Of a stretch of 18,442 bases of DNA, positions 1 through 6,617 are shown in pieces. The notes under the pieces are model-generated. The model was not told the origin of the DNA, did no database searches, and saw only the letters and a list, made by a program, of their open reading frames with translations. Source of the DNA: an uncultured Ruminococcus sp. GTDB taxonomy: Bacteria > Bacillota > Clostridia > Oscillospirales > Ruminococcaceae. The stretch spans positions 1-18,442 of the forward strand of contig CABQIF010000032.1 of the NCBI GenBank assembly GCA_902464115.1. The letters run 5' to 3'. How positions within the stretch are numbered: the first letter of the stretch is position 1; every line of letters starts with the position of its first letter. A program made the translations under genes and the position numbers.

Positions 1-15
1 CTGTCCTTTAGGCAT
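1..15 (-). CDS. 5' end of an unidentified gene (first five codons, MPKGQ)
   Basis: On the minus strand an ATG at 13-15 begins MPKGQ and runs out of the window at position 1. It is supported by a strong purine-rich ribosome binding site (GAAAGGGGG at 24-32, about 8 nt before the ATG) and by an extended -10 promoter at 58-63. Five residues are not enough to name a product. Its orientation matches the htrA operon to its right, but it has its own promoter and so is probably a separate transcription unit. Confidence 0.6.
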
Positions 16-57
16 AAAAATGCCCCCTTTCGTTAGTTTCAATTTCGGTATATTTCT

Positions 58-70
58 ATTATACCACATT
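58..70 (-). promoter_or_regulatory. Extended -10 promoter for the leftmost gene
   Basis: The minus strand carries a perfect TATAAT (58-63) preceded by TG and one base, the extended -10 form. There is no convincing -35 hexamer at 16-18 bp, which extended -10 promoters do not strictly need. It lies about 43 bp upstream of the MPKGQ start codon with a clear RBS between them. Confidence 0.6.
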
Positions 71-102
71 GTCTAACAAAAGGGGAGCATTTCAAAGTTT
101 TT

Positions 103-329
103 CGGTGCAGCAGTTTTACAAAAATGCTGCCGAGGTGTGGGCGAGTAGCCCACATTTGCGAAGCAAATTGAATTTTGCAGTCTGTTTTTCCTGCTGCAAT
201 TGCATTTTTTGGAACTTGCTAATCCGCAATTGGATTATTTTTATGAAAGAAGTTACAAATTCGGGCAAGGCAACGGGGCAATTGCAGCATGCTGGTAGGC
301 AAAAGCAGGGGTGGAACCCCCTTTTGCCG
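103..329. repeat. Intergenic fold-back element, copy A
   Basis: The gene-free stretch 71-377 holds a dense set of inverted repeats. In order: CGG-(TG)-CAGCA / TGCTG-CCG (103-112 with 125-132); TGTGGGC / GCCCACA with a GAGTA loop (136-154); ATTTGC / GCAAAT with a GAA loop (154-168); a 12-bp inverted pair TGCTGCAATTGC (192-203) / GCAATTGCAGCA (278-289); and a hairpin GCAAAAG-CA-GGGG / CCCC-CTTTTGC (299-327) followed by CG. AATTCGG sits at 258-264. The same parts in the same order occur at 16615-16868 (copy B). Both copies lie between two minus-strand genes. It could be a mobile intergenic repeat or a structured RNA; I cannot assign it to a known family. The 94-codon plus-strand reading frame through it looks non-coding. 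Confidence 0.55.
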
Positions 330-377
330 GATGCGGAAGACCGTTTTTCCTAAGAGCATAGTTTTCCAATCCACATT

Positions 378-1850
378 TTAGAAATTTCCCGACCGGTCTT
401 CCATCAGCTGAAAGGTAATTGTAAACGAAGACTTTTTTCCATTTTTATCATATCGGCAGCAATCCGCAGTAAGGGAGTCGCCTGCCTTACAGTCAGATAA
501 AACCGCATTCAGCTGGTCATAATCCGCTGTTTCCGTGCCGTTTACCCGTTCAATGACATCGCCAACCTGTAATTCTGTGTTGGAAATATCGCAGTCCTCA
601 GCAATTTCAGAAATCCAAAGCCCAGATACCTGTGTCCGGTCACTTAGCTGATAAGTTTCGTGGAACTCTTCCTGCACCTCTGTAATATCCAGCGACCGGA
701 ATGTAATGCCGATGCGAACCCGACCGGACACATAGCCCTGCGAACTCAATTCTTCTAGAATCGGCATTGCTGCATTGATAGAAATTGCAAACCCCAGCCC
801 CTCATAAGCAGAACCGCTGTAAGCATTGGTGTATTTAGAAGAAGTAATGCCAACAATCTGCCCGTACAAGTTCACCAATGCACCGCCGGAATTTCCCGGA
901 CTGATGGCAGCATTGGTTTGAATGCAGTCCATTTCAAAGCCTGTGGATGCACTTTTGATTTTCCGGTGCAGAGCAGATACAATGCCGTTGGTAACCGTTC
1001 CTGTCAGTCCGGCAGGGTTGCCGATGGCAACGACTTCTTCGCCAACTAGCAGGGAATCAGAATCGCCAATGGTTGCAGCTGGCAACCCAGTGCGGTTGAT
1101 TTTTAAAACAGCTAGGTCTGTTTTGGTATCCATTCCAATGCAGTCCGCTGAAATGGCTTCATCAGAGTTATTCAATGTGACCCAAAACGTATCGCTATTT
1201 TGCAGAACATGAGCATTTGTGACAATATAACCATCTTCCGACAAGATAATACCAGAGCCGCTGCTTGTTGGCATGCTGCCGGAAGCAGCCGTAATTTCAA
1301 CAATCGAGGGAGCGACTGCTTCCGCAACACCTGCAACCGTGTACGCTCCGTTTTCATTTGGCTGTGTAATGGCATCCGAAACAGGGCGTTCCTGATATTG
1401 AATATTTAAGGTAGAGGATTGTGATTGCTGTAAAGTTGGGGTTTGGCTGTCCATCTCAAAATAGCGGAACAAGTCGCTGGCGATGCAGTAGACCAGCAGC
1501 AGAAACGCCAGCCAAATGGCAATCCAAGCCAATTTTGTCAAGCGAGCCTGTTCGGGAGAAGGTTTCTGTTTGGTTCGCCGTTTTTTCTGCTTTGGAGCAG
1601 GCATCGGCTGCATCGGTTGCATCTGCGGATAGATGGGCTGCTGTGGGGGATAAGGTGCAGACAGTTGCGGTTGCCCAAAGTTCGGCGGATAAACGGGTGG
1701 CGGCGGAACTGGTGCAGCAGGCTGCGGCTGTTCCGGAGCGGGGGACGGTGCTGCATAGGAGGAAACCTGTGTATAGGGCGGCGGTGCAGGGGATTGCTGT
1801 TGTGGAGCAGGCTGCTGCTGCGGAATCGGAGAAAACGGATGTTCTTCCAT
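378..1850 (-). CDS. htrA: Membrane-anchored HtrA/DegP-family serine protease with PDZ domain
   Basis: Probable envelope quality-control protease of 490 residues. The N-terminal ~95 residues are a proline/glutamine-rich cytoplasmic tail. One membrane anchor follows (about residues 107-129, LAWIAIWLAFLLL), then a trypsin-like domain with the family triad: His214 (TNAHVL), Asp245 (TDLAVLK) and Ser321 (GNSGGALVN). A single PDZ domain occupies roughly 390-485. I chose the ATG at 1848-1850 because AGGAG lies 11 nt before it; the reading frame extends 21 codons further up, but that ATG falls inside a hairpin and has no RBS. It is the third gene of an operon with a response regulator and a histidine kinase. 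In Bacillus subtilis, CssRS controls HtrA proteases and the WalRK operon ends with one, so a secretion- or envelope-stress role is inferred. No canonical terminator was found downstream. Confidence 0.93.
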   Translation of the reverse strand: MEEHPFSPIPQQQPAPQQQSPAPPPYTQVSSYAAPSPAPEQPQPAAPVPPPPVYPPNFGQPQLSAPYPPQQPIYPQMQPMQPMPAPKQKKRRTKQKPSPEQARLTKLAWIAIWLAFLLLVYCIASDLFRYFEMDSQTPTLQQSQSSTLNIQYQERPVSDAITQPNENGAYTVAGVAEAVAPSIVEITAASGSMPTSSGSGIILSEDGYIVTNAHVLQNSDTFWVTLNNSDEAISADCIGMDTKTDLAVLKINRTGLPAATIGDSDSLLVGEEVVAIGNPAGLTGTVTNGIVSALHRKIKSASTGFEMDCIQTNAAISPGNSGGALVNLYGQIVGITSSKYTNAYSGSAYEGLGFAISINAAMPILEELSSQGYVSGRVRIGITFRSLDITEVQEEFHETYQLSDRTQVSGLWISEIAEDCDISNTELQVGDVIERVNGTETADYDQLNAVLSDCKAGDSLTADCCRYDKNGKKSSFTITFQLMEDRSGNF

Positions 1851-1883
1851 CAGAAAACAGACTCCTTTCAAGTCAAAATACAG

Positions 1884-1925
1884 AACAGGCAGACGATGTA
1901 GAAAAAGTTCCATCGTCTGCCTGTT
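1884..1925 (-). promoter_or_regulatory. Perfect 15-bp intercistronic hairpin between kinase and htrA
   Basis: AACAGGCAGACGATG (1884-1898) is exactly complementary to CATCGTCTGCCTGTT (1911-1925), with a 12-nt loop. On the coding (minus) strand the stem begins immediately after the kinase stop codon at 1926-1928 and ends 33 nt before the htrA start. What follows it is CTGTATTTTG rather than a U run, so it is a poor intrinsic terminator in that direction. It more likely attenuates, protects or processes the mRNA, letting kinase/regulator and protease be made at different levels. Confidence 0.75.
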
Positions 1926-3458
1926 TTATCGTGCATCTTTTGGCTGCTTTTCGGGATTCTCTGTCGGCGATTCTGCCGGAGCATCCTTTTTCGGCAGACG
2001 AATCAGAAATTCGGTATATTCGCCCTCTTCGCTGCTCACAGAAATTTGTGCCTTGTGCAGACGCACAATGTGTTTGGTGATGTCCAGTCCGATGCCCAGC
2101 CCCGTTTTGTCGTGGCTTCTGGAGTCATCCGACTTATAAAAGCGTTCAAAAATTTTCGGTAATTCTTCTTTGGAAATGCCAGCACCGGTATTCCGAATCG
2201 CAATGCTGGTGCTATTCGGTTCATCTTTAAAGGTGAATGTAATCGTTCCGCCCGTATTGACGAACTTGGTTGCATTTTCAAATAGGTTATAGATGACCTG
2301 TCCAATGAGGTCGGGGTCGCCCCAAACCTGTACGGGTTCAGAATCCAGTCCTTCCAGCGTAATATTTCGCTTTTCCAGACGGCTTTCAAACATTAAAATG
2401 GTACGGAAAGCCAGATCTTGAATCGGGAAGAGCTGATAGTGAATCTCAATCGTTCCATTGTCGAACTTTGTCAGGTTCAGCATGGAAGAAATTAAAATCT
2501 TCAGCCGCTGCATTTCCTGCGACACAATCGAAAGATATTGCATCCGCTTATTTTTGGGAACAGTGCCGTCCAGCATACCGTCTACATACCCGCTGATAAT
2601 GGTCATTGGGGTTCGCAATTCATGGGAAACGTTGGAAACGAATTGTTTCCGCTGATTTTCCGCATTTTCTGCGGCATAGGCAAGTTCATTGATGCTGTAC
2701 GCCATATCCTCATAGGATGGTTCTTCAAAGCTGCCCGGATTCAGGTGTTCCGTGTAGTTGCCCCTTGCACATTGCTGTGCAATCTGCATCATCTGTGTCA
2801 GCGGCTTTTGATTCCGTGTCAGGAAGAACACCGTCACTGCAATGAGTGCAGCCGTTAAAACGACAAAGCACAGTATTCCATAAATCCAAGTACGGGATGT
2901 GAACGAGTCCAGCACAGAAGTATGCGTGTTGCTGAACAGATAATAAGTCGTTTCTGTTCCATCCGGTTCTGTAAACGTCACTGGAGAACCATTGCTGATC
3001 ATCGGACGGGGTTCTTTTGGATTCAGCATCGCAAGCGTATCCGAAAAATATTCCCCATCGATCTGAACATCTTTCAGAACATCCAGACTCAGTGTAATTT
3101 CTGACCGATTGCAGTTGACTTGTCCTGAGCAGATCAGACACGTTCCGGTTTCATCGAATAAGAAATAGAAGGTATGGGAAGCGTCGGTTGTCCAGTCGAA
3201 CAAATCCTGGATATAGCCGTCCGGAATCCATTCTGCACTTGTTTCTGTCGCTGATTTTTCCTGGTCGTAGTGATGTACTAAATTAGTTGCCATCACCCGG
3301 TCATTTTTATCAATGGCAGTAAAAACAGAACTCTTATACCAGACAATGCTGAGAATGGCGGTGATAACGGTCACCAATAGCATCGCCAGAATTTCCGTAC
3401 AGATTAAACACAGGGAAAGCGGATGAAAGCGGCGAGATTTTTTCGCACGGTCTTTCAT
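1926..3458 (-). CDS. Two-component sensor histidine kinase (PhoR/CssS-like)
   Basis: Membrane sensor of 510 residues. TM1 lies at about 17-41 and an extracytoplasmic sensor region of about 150 residues at 42-190. TM2 is at about 192-213 and a HAMP linker at about 214-265. The HisKA domain follows with phospho-acceptor His279 (SNVSHELRTP). The ATPase domain has its N box at NLFENATKF (Asn395), a G1 box at NTGAGI, an F box at FERFYKSDD and a G2 box at GLGIGL (453-458). There is no PAS domain between HAMP and HisKA, which argues against a direct WalK orthologue. The C-terminal 20 residues are a charged, proline-containing tail. Its ATG shares one base with the stop codon of the regulator gene (TAATG), so the two are translationally coupled. 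The signal sensed cannot be read from the sequence. Confidence 0.95.
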   Translation of the reverse strand: MKDRAKKSRRFHPLSLCLICTEILAMLLVTVITAILSIVWYKSSVFTAIDKNDRVMATNLVHHYDQEKSATETSAEWIPDGYIQDLFDWTTDASHTFYFLFDETGTCLICSGQVNCNRSEITLSLDVLKDVQIDGEYFSDTLAMLNPKEPRPMISNGSPVTFTEPDGTETTYYLFSNTHTSVLDSFTSRTWIYGILCFVVLTAALIAVTVFFLTRNQKPLTQMMQIAQQCARGNYTEHLNPGSFEEPSYEDMAYSINELAYAAENAENQRKQFVSNVSHELRTPMTIISGYVDGMLDGTVPKNKRMQYLSIVSQEMQRLKILISSMLNLTKFDNGTIEIHYQLFPIQDLAFRTILMFESRLEKRNITLEGLDSEPVQVWGDPDLIGQVIYNLFENATKFVNTGGTITFTFKDEPNSTSIAIRNTGAGISKEELPKIFERFYKSDDSRSHDKTGLGIGLDITKHIVRLHKAQISVSSEEGEYTEFLIRLPKKDAPAESPTENPEKQPKDAR

Positions 3459-4156
3459 TATTCTTCTTCTTCAGATTCAAACTTGTAGCCAACGCCCCAA
3501 ACAGTCTTGAGTGCCCACTTGTCAGAAACGCCTTCGAGCTTTTCCCGAAGCCGCTTGATGTGTACGTCAATGGTACGGGAGTCACCGTAATATTCAAAGC
3601 CCCATACTTCATCCAGCAGCTGGTCACGGGTATAAACACGGTTCGGGTTGGATGCCAGATAGAACAGCAGTTCGAGTTCCTTCGGCGGTGTATCTACAAC
3701 CTTGCCATTTACCCGCAGTTCGTAACGAGTCATGTTGACAGAAAGCTTGTCATAACGCACTTCCCGTACTTCGGTTTCAGCCGGAGCAGCACTGACTCTT
3801 CTTGCAATTGCCTTGATTCGAGCAACGACTTCCTTGGTGTCAAACGGCTTTACGATGTAGTCATCTGCACCGAGTTCCAGACCGAGCACCTTATCAAAGG
3901 TATCGCCCTTTGCAGTAATCATGATAATCGGCACACTGGACTTTTTCCGGATTTCCCGGCAAACCTGCCAGCCGTCCATGCTCGGCAGCATAACGTCCAG
4001 CAGAACGATGTCCGGCTTGAGGGCATTGAACTTGACCAATGCTTCCTCGCCGTCATAGGAGAGAATGACGCTGTATCCTTCGTTTTCCAGATACATCATT
4101 AAGACGTCGCAAATATTTGGGTCATCATCTACGACCAGTACTTTTTCTAATGCCAT
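3458..4156 (-). CDS. OmpR/PhoB-family response regulator
   Basis: DNA-binding response regulator of 232 residues, the usual length for the family. The receiver domain (1-120) has the acidic pocket Asp10-Asp12 (VVDDDPN), phospho-acceptor Asp54 (VLLDVMLPS), Thr81 (MITAK) and Lys103 (IVKPF). The C-terminal winged-helix domain (about 128-228) carries the typical PPKELELLFYLASNPNRV segment and the recognition region DSRTIDVHIKRLREKL. It is the first gene of the regulator-kinase-htrA operon and overlaps the kinase start by one base. The RBS is modest (GAGG about 11 nt before the ATG). A TTAACA-N5-ATAACA direct repeat 56-72 bp upstream could be a site for a PhoP-like regulator and would fit autoregulation. 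Family membership is clear; the exact orthologue (PhoP, WalR or CssR type) is not. Confidence 0.96.
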   Translation of the reverse strand: MALEKVLVVDDDPNICDVLMMYLENEGYSVILSYDGEEALVKFNALKPDIVLLDVMLPSMDGWQVCREIRKKSSVPIIMITAKGDTFDKVLGLELGADDYIVKPFDTKEVVARIKAIARRVSAAPAETEVREVRYDKLSVNMTRYELRVNGKVVDTPPKELELLFYLASNPNRVYTRDQLLDEVWGFEYYGDSRTIDVHIKRLREKLEGVSDKWALKTVWGVGYKFESEEEE

Positions 4157-4211
4157 AATTCATACAACCTCACAGTTCTTTTGATTTTTGTGGCAAATTT
4201 TAAATTGCCTG

Positions 4212-4228
4212 TTAACAGTATGATAACA
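4212..4228. promoter_or_regulatory. PhoP-box-like direct repeat upstream of the response regulator
   Basis: TTAACA (4212-4217) and ATAACA (4223-4228) are spaced by 5 bp, so the repeat period is 11 bp. This resembles the TTAACA-like repeats bound by Bacillus PhoP. It overlaps a 10-bp palindrome CTGTTAACAG at 4209-4218. It lies 56-72 bp before the regulator start codon. I could not place a matching promoter confidently in this AT-rich space. Confidence 0.4.
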
Positions 4229-4404
4229 CAGGATGGAAATTATTTGGTGAAATTTATGTGGTTTTTCTGTGTGCGAAATGTAAATTATGAAATTTGTAAA
4301 AATCCAAAATGTATTTGTTGGCAAATCTGCGAAATTCAAATAGAACTGGAAAAATCGTCATAATTGCTGTAAATACCAAATAAATTTTCAACGATTATCG
4401 CTAT

Positions 4405-4428
4405 AAAATTGTGCAACTATACAATTTT
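4405..4428. promoter_or_regulatory. 8-bp inverted repeat upstream of the groES promoter
   Basis: AAAATTGT (4405-4412) and ACAATTTT (4421-4428) form a perfect inverted repeat around an 8-nt spacer, 22 bp before the groES -35 hexamer. The size and spacing suit a dimeric repressor or activator site, but the sequence is AT-rich and could arise by chance. It is one of few features in the otherwise gene-free stretch 4157-4450. Confidence 0.3.
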
Positions 4429-4450
4429 GCAAAAAAGGCAGCGTTTGGGC

Positions 4451-4478
4451 TTGATTTTTCCAGAAAAGTTGCTATAAT
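4451..4478 (+). promoter_or_regulatory. groESL promoter
   Basis: TTGATT (-35, 4451-4456) and TATAAT (-10, 4473-4478) are separated by 16 bp. Transcription should start a few bases on, right at the beginning of the CIRCE operator, so HrcA bound there would block the polymerase. Confidence 0.75.
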
Positions 4479-4482
4479 AAGA

Positions 4483-4509
4483 TTAGCACTCAAGAAAAAG
4501 GAGTGCTAA
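4483..4509 (+). promoter_or_regulatory. CIRCE operator (HrcA binding site)
   Basis: TTAGCACTC (4483-4491), a 9-nt spacer and GAGTGCTAA (4501-4509): a perfect match to the CIRCE consensus, in the expected place between the -10 box and groES. It implies heat-shock derepression through an HrcA repressor encoded elsewhere. Confidence 0.97.
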
Positions 4510-4562
4510 CACAAACAGCATACAAGTGATAAATGATAAAAGTTTATAGGAGGAAGAGCGTT

Positions 4563-4853
4563 ATGTTGAAACCGTTGGCAGATAGAGTCATCGTAAAGTT
4601 TGAAGAGGAAAAGGAAGAAAAGACCGTAGGCGGTCTGATTCTGACAACAAAGGCTGCCTCCAGCAGCTATGCAACTGCAACCGTTGTTGCCTGCGGTGCA
4701 GGAAAGGTTGCTTCTACCGGTACTTTGATCCCGATGACCGTAAAGGTCGGCGACAAGGTTCTGCTGAGCAAGTCCGCTGGTCAGAAGATCAAGGACAATG
4801 ACGAAGAACTGACCGTTGTTTATGAAAGCGAAATCATCGCAGTGGTAGAATAA
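4563..4853 (+). CDS. groS: GroES co-chaperonin (Hsp10)
   Basis: Caps the GroEL cylinder during ATP-driven protein folding in the cytoplasm. The protein has 96 residues, the normal size, with the family opening LKPLADRVIVK and the mobile-loop hydrophobic segment GGLIL that contacts GroEL. After this the usual SAKEKPQ-like stretch is replaced by TTKAASSSYATATV, a serine/alanine-rich divergence. The later conserved parts (VKVGDKVLLSKSAGQKIK, ending in a YESEIIAVVE motif) are intact. I chose the ATG at 4563 because AGGAGG (4548-4553) sits 9 nt before it; an in-frame ATG 30 nt upstream lies before that RBS. It is the first gene of a bicistronic operon, 42 nt ahead of groEL. Confidence 0.97.
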   Translation: MLKPLADRVIVKFEEEKEEKTVGGLILTTKAASSSYATATVVACGAGKVASTGTLIPMTVKVGDKVLLSKSAGQKIKDNDEELTVVYESEIIAVVE

Positions 4854-4895
4854 GGATAACAATCCGTTGATTTGAGAAAAGGAGTGCAAGTTATT

Positions 4896-6527
4896 ATGGC
4901 AAAAGAAATTAAATACAATGCAGATGCAAGAAATGCAATCGTAGCTGGTATTGATAAGCTGGCAGACACCGTAAAGATTACACTGGGGCCGAAGGGCAGA
5001 AATGTTGTTCTGGATAAGGAATTTGGTGCTCCGCTGGTAACAAACGATGGCGTGACCATCGCTAAGGACATCGAACTGGAAGATGCGTTTGAAAACATGG
5101 GTGCACAGCTCGTAAGAGAAGTTGCAACCAAGACCAATGATGCAGCTGGTGACGGTACAACAACTGCAACCGTTCTGGCACAGGCAATCATTCATGAAGG
5201 TCTGAAGAACATTGCAGCTGGTGCAAATCCGATGGTACTCCGCAAGGGTATCGCAAAGGCTGTAGATGCAGCAGTTGACACCATCAAGGCAAATTCCAAG
5301 AAGGTTTCCGGTTCGGAAGACATCGCAAGAGTTGCAACCATTTCTTCTGCAGATGAAAAGGTTGGTAAGCTGATTGCAGAAGCAATGGAAAAGGTTACAA
5401 CAGACGGTGTCATCACCATTGAAGAAGGCAAGACCGCAGAAACCTACAGCGAAGTTGTAGAAGGTATGCAGTTCGACCGTGGTTATCTGTCTCCGTACAT
5501 GATTACAGACCGGGAAAAGATGAAGGTTGTATATGATGATGCACTGGTATTCCTGACCGACAGAACCATCAGCAACATTCAGGAAATCCTGCCACTGCTG
5601 GAACAGATTGTACAGCAGGGTAAGAAGCTGTTAATCATTGCAGAAGACATTGAAGGCGAAGCACTGACCACCATCATCCTGAACAACCTGCGTGGTACAT
5701 TCAAGTGTGCAGCAGTCAAGGCTCCGGGCTTTGGCGATAGAAGAAAGGAAATGCTCCAGGATATCGCAATCCTGACTGGTGCACAGGTTATCTCCAAGGA
5801 TTTGGATATGGAACTGAAGGATGCAACACTGGAAATGCTCGGTCATGTTAGCCAGGCAGTTATCGACAAGGAAAACACCATTTTGGTTGGCGGTGCTGGC
5901 AACAAGGAAGATATTGCAGACCGGATTCAGGAAATCAAGAATCAGATTGCTGTTTCGACCTCTGATTTCGATAAGGAAAAGATGCATGAACGGATTGGTA
6001 AGCTGTCCGGCGGTGTTGCAGTTATCCATGTTGGTGCAGCAACCGAAGTAGAAATGAAGGAAAAGAAGCTGCGGATTGAAGACGCTCTGTCTGCAACCAA
6101 GGCAGCTGTTGAAGAAGGCATCGTAGCTGGTGGCGGTACTGCATTGATCAATGCAATTCCGGCAATTGAAAAACTTGTTCCGACCCTGAAGGGTGACGAA
6201 AAGACCGGTGCAGAAATTATTTTGCGTGCACTGGAAGCACCGCTTCGTCAGATTGCAGCAAATGCTGGTCTGGAAGGCAGCGTGATCATCGACAAGATTC
6301 GGAGAAGCCGCAAGGTTGGTTATGGCTTTGATGCTTACACCGAAACTTACTGCGATATGCTGAGCAGCGGTATTGTAGACCCGACAAAGGTTACCAGAAG
6401 TGCTTTGCAGAATGCAGCTTCCATCGCATCCATGGTATTGACAACAGAGAGTGCTGTTGCAAATATCAAGAAGGATGAACCAGCAGCTCCGGCAATGCCG
6501 GCAGGCGGCATGGGCGGCATGTATTAA
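4896..6527 (+). CDS. groL: GroEL chaperonin (Hsp60)
   Basis: ATP-dependent folding chamber that works with GroES. It has 543 residues, starting MAKEIKYN. The nucleotide-binding signature NDAAGDGTTTATVLA contains the catalytic Asp86 (equivalent to E. coli Asp87). KITLGPKGRNVVLDK and the glycine-rich VAGGGTALIN motif are present, and the tail ends in a short GGMGGMY repeat, as in typical type I chaperonins. I chose the ATG at 4896 because GGAG at 4880-4883 is correctly spaced before it; the frame can be read from a TTG 24 nt earlier, but that would place the RBS inside the gene. It is co-transcribed with groES from the CIRCE promoter and closed by the terminator at 6567-6596. Confidence 0.98.
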   Translation: MAKEIKYNADARNAIVAGIDKLADTVKITLGPKGRNVVLDKEFGAPLVTNDGVTIAKDIELEDAFENMGAQLVREVATKTNDAAGDGTTTATVLAQAIIHEGLKNIAAGANPMVLRKGIAKAVDAAVDTIKANSKKVSGSEDIARVATISSADEKVGKLIAEAMEKVTTDGVITIEEGKTAETYSEVVEGMQFDRGYLSPYMITDREKMKVVYDDALVFLTDRTISNIQEILPLLEQIVQQGKKLLIIAEDIEGEALTTIILNNLRGTFKCAAVKAPGFGDRRKEMLQDIAILTGAQVISKDLDMELKDATLEMLGHVSQAVIDKENTILVGGAGNKEDIADRIQEIKNQIAVSTSDFDKEKMHERIGKLSGGVAVIHVGAATEVEMKEKKLRIEDALSATKAAVEEGIVAGGGTALINAIPAIEKLVPTLKGDEKTGAEIILRALEAPLRQIAANAGLEGSVIIDKIRRSRKVGYGFDAYTETYCDMLSSGIVDPTKVTRSALQNAASIASMVLTTESAVANIKKDEPAAPAMPAGGMGGMY

Positions 6528-6566
6528 TTTCAACAGGCTGAATCTTTCCCATAATCATACAGAAAA

Positions 6567-6596
6567 GTGGCAGTGCACAAAGCACTGCCGCTTTTT
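6567..6596. terminator. Bidirectional intrinsic terminator between groEL and the decarboxylase gene
   Basis: A stem of GTGGCAGTGC pairing with GCACTGCCGC (10 bp including one G-T wobble, 5-nt loop) is followed by TTTTT on the plus strand. On the minus strand it is followed by CTTTTC. The two convergent operons end 40 bp before it and 22 bp after it, so it plausibly serves both. Confidence 0.9.
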
Positions 6597-6617
6597 GCTG
6601 TTTGATGCTGTTTATTT

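Noticed and set aside
306..320. GGGTGGAACC, resembling the T-box antiterminator core (AGGGTGG-N-ACCGCG), on the plus strand
   Set aside because: The motif is closed by its own CCCC complement in a local hairpin. The T-box specifier region and the downstream terminator are absent, and no plus-strand gene follows (htrA runs the other way).
69..353. Plus-strand 94-codon reading frame in the leftmost intergenic region
   Set aside because: Runs through several perfect hairpins and lacks a convincing RBS; composition is not coding-like and it opposes the mapped-looking minus promoter.
1421..2080. Plus-strand 219-codon frame opposite htrA and the kinase end
   Set aside because: It is the antisense of the proline/glutamine-rich HtrA N-terminus, a low-complexity region that commonly keeps the opposite strand open; no RBS and no recognisable domain.
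2725..3141. Minus-strand 138-codon frame in a second frame within the kinase gene
   Set aside because: Lies in an alternative frame of a fully convincing kinase; implausible cysteine/serine-rich protein with no start signals.
4181..4363. Plus-strand 60-codon frame between the regulator gene and groES
   Set aside because: AT-rich regulatory space; no RBS; cysteine-rich translation without homology I recognise.
5631..6533. Minus-strand 300-codon frame opposite groEL
   Set aside because: Cysteine- and asparagine-rich antisense of a highly expressed, codon-biased gene; no RBS and no family resemblance.
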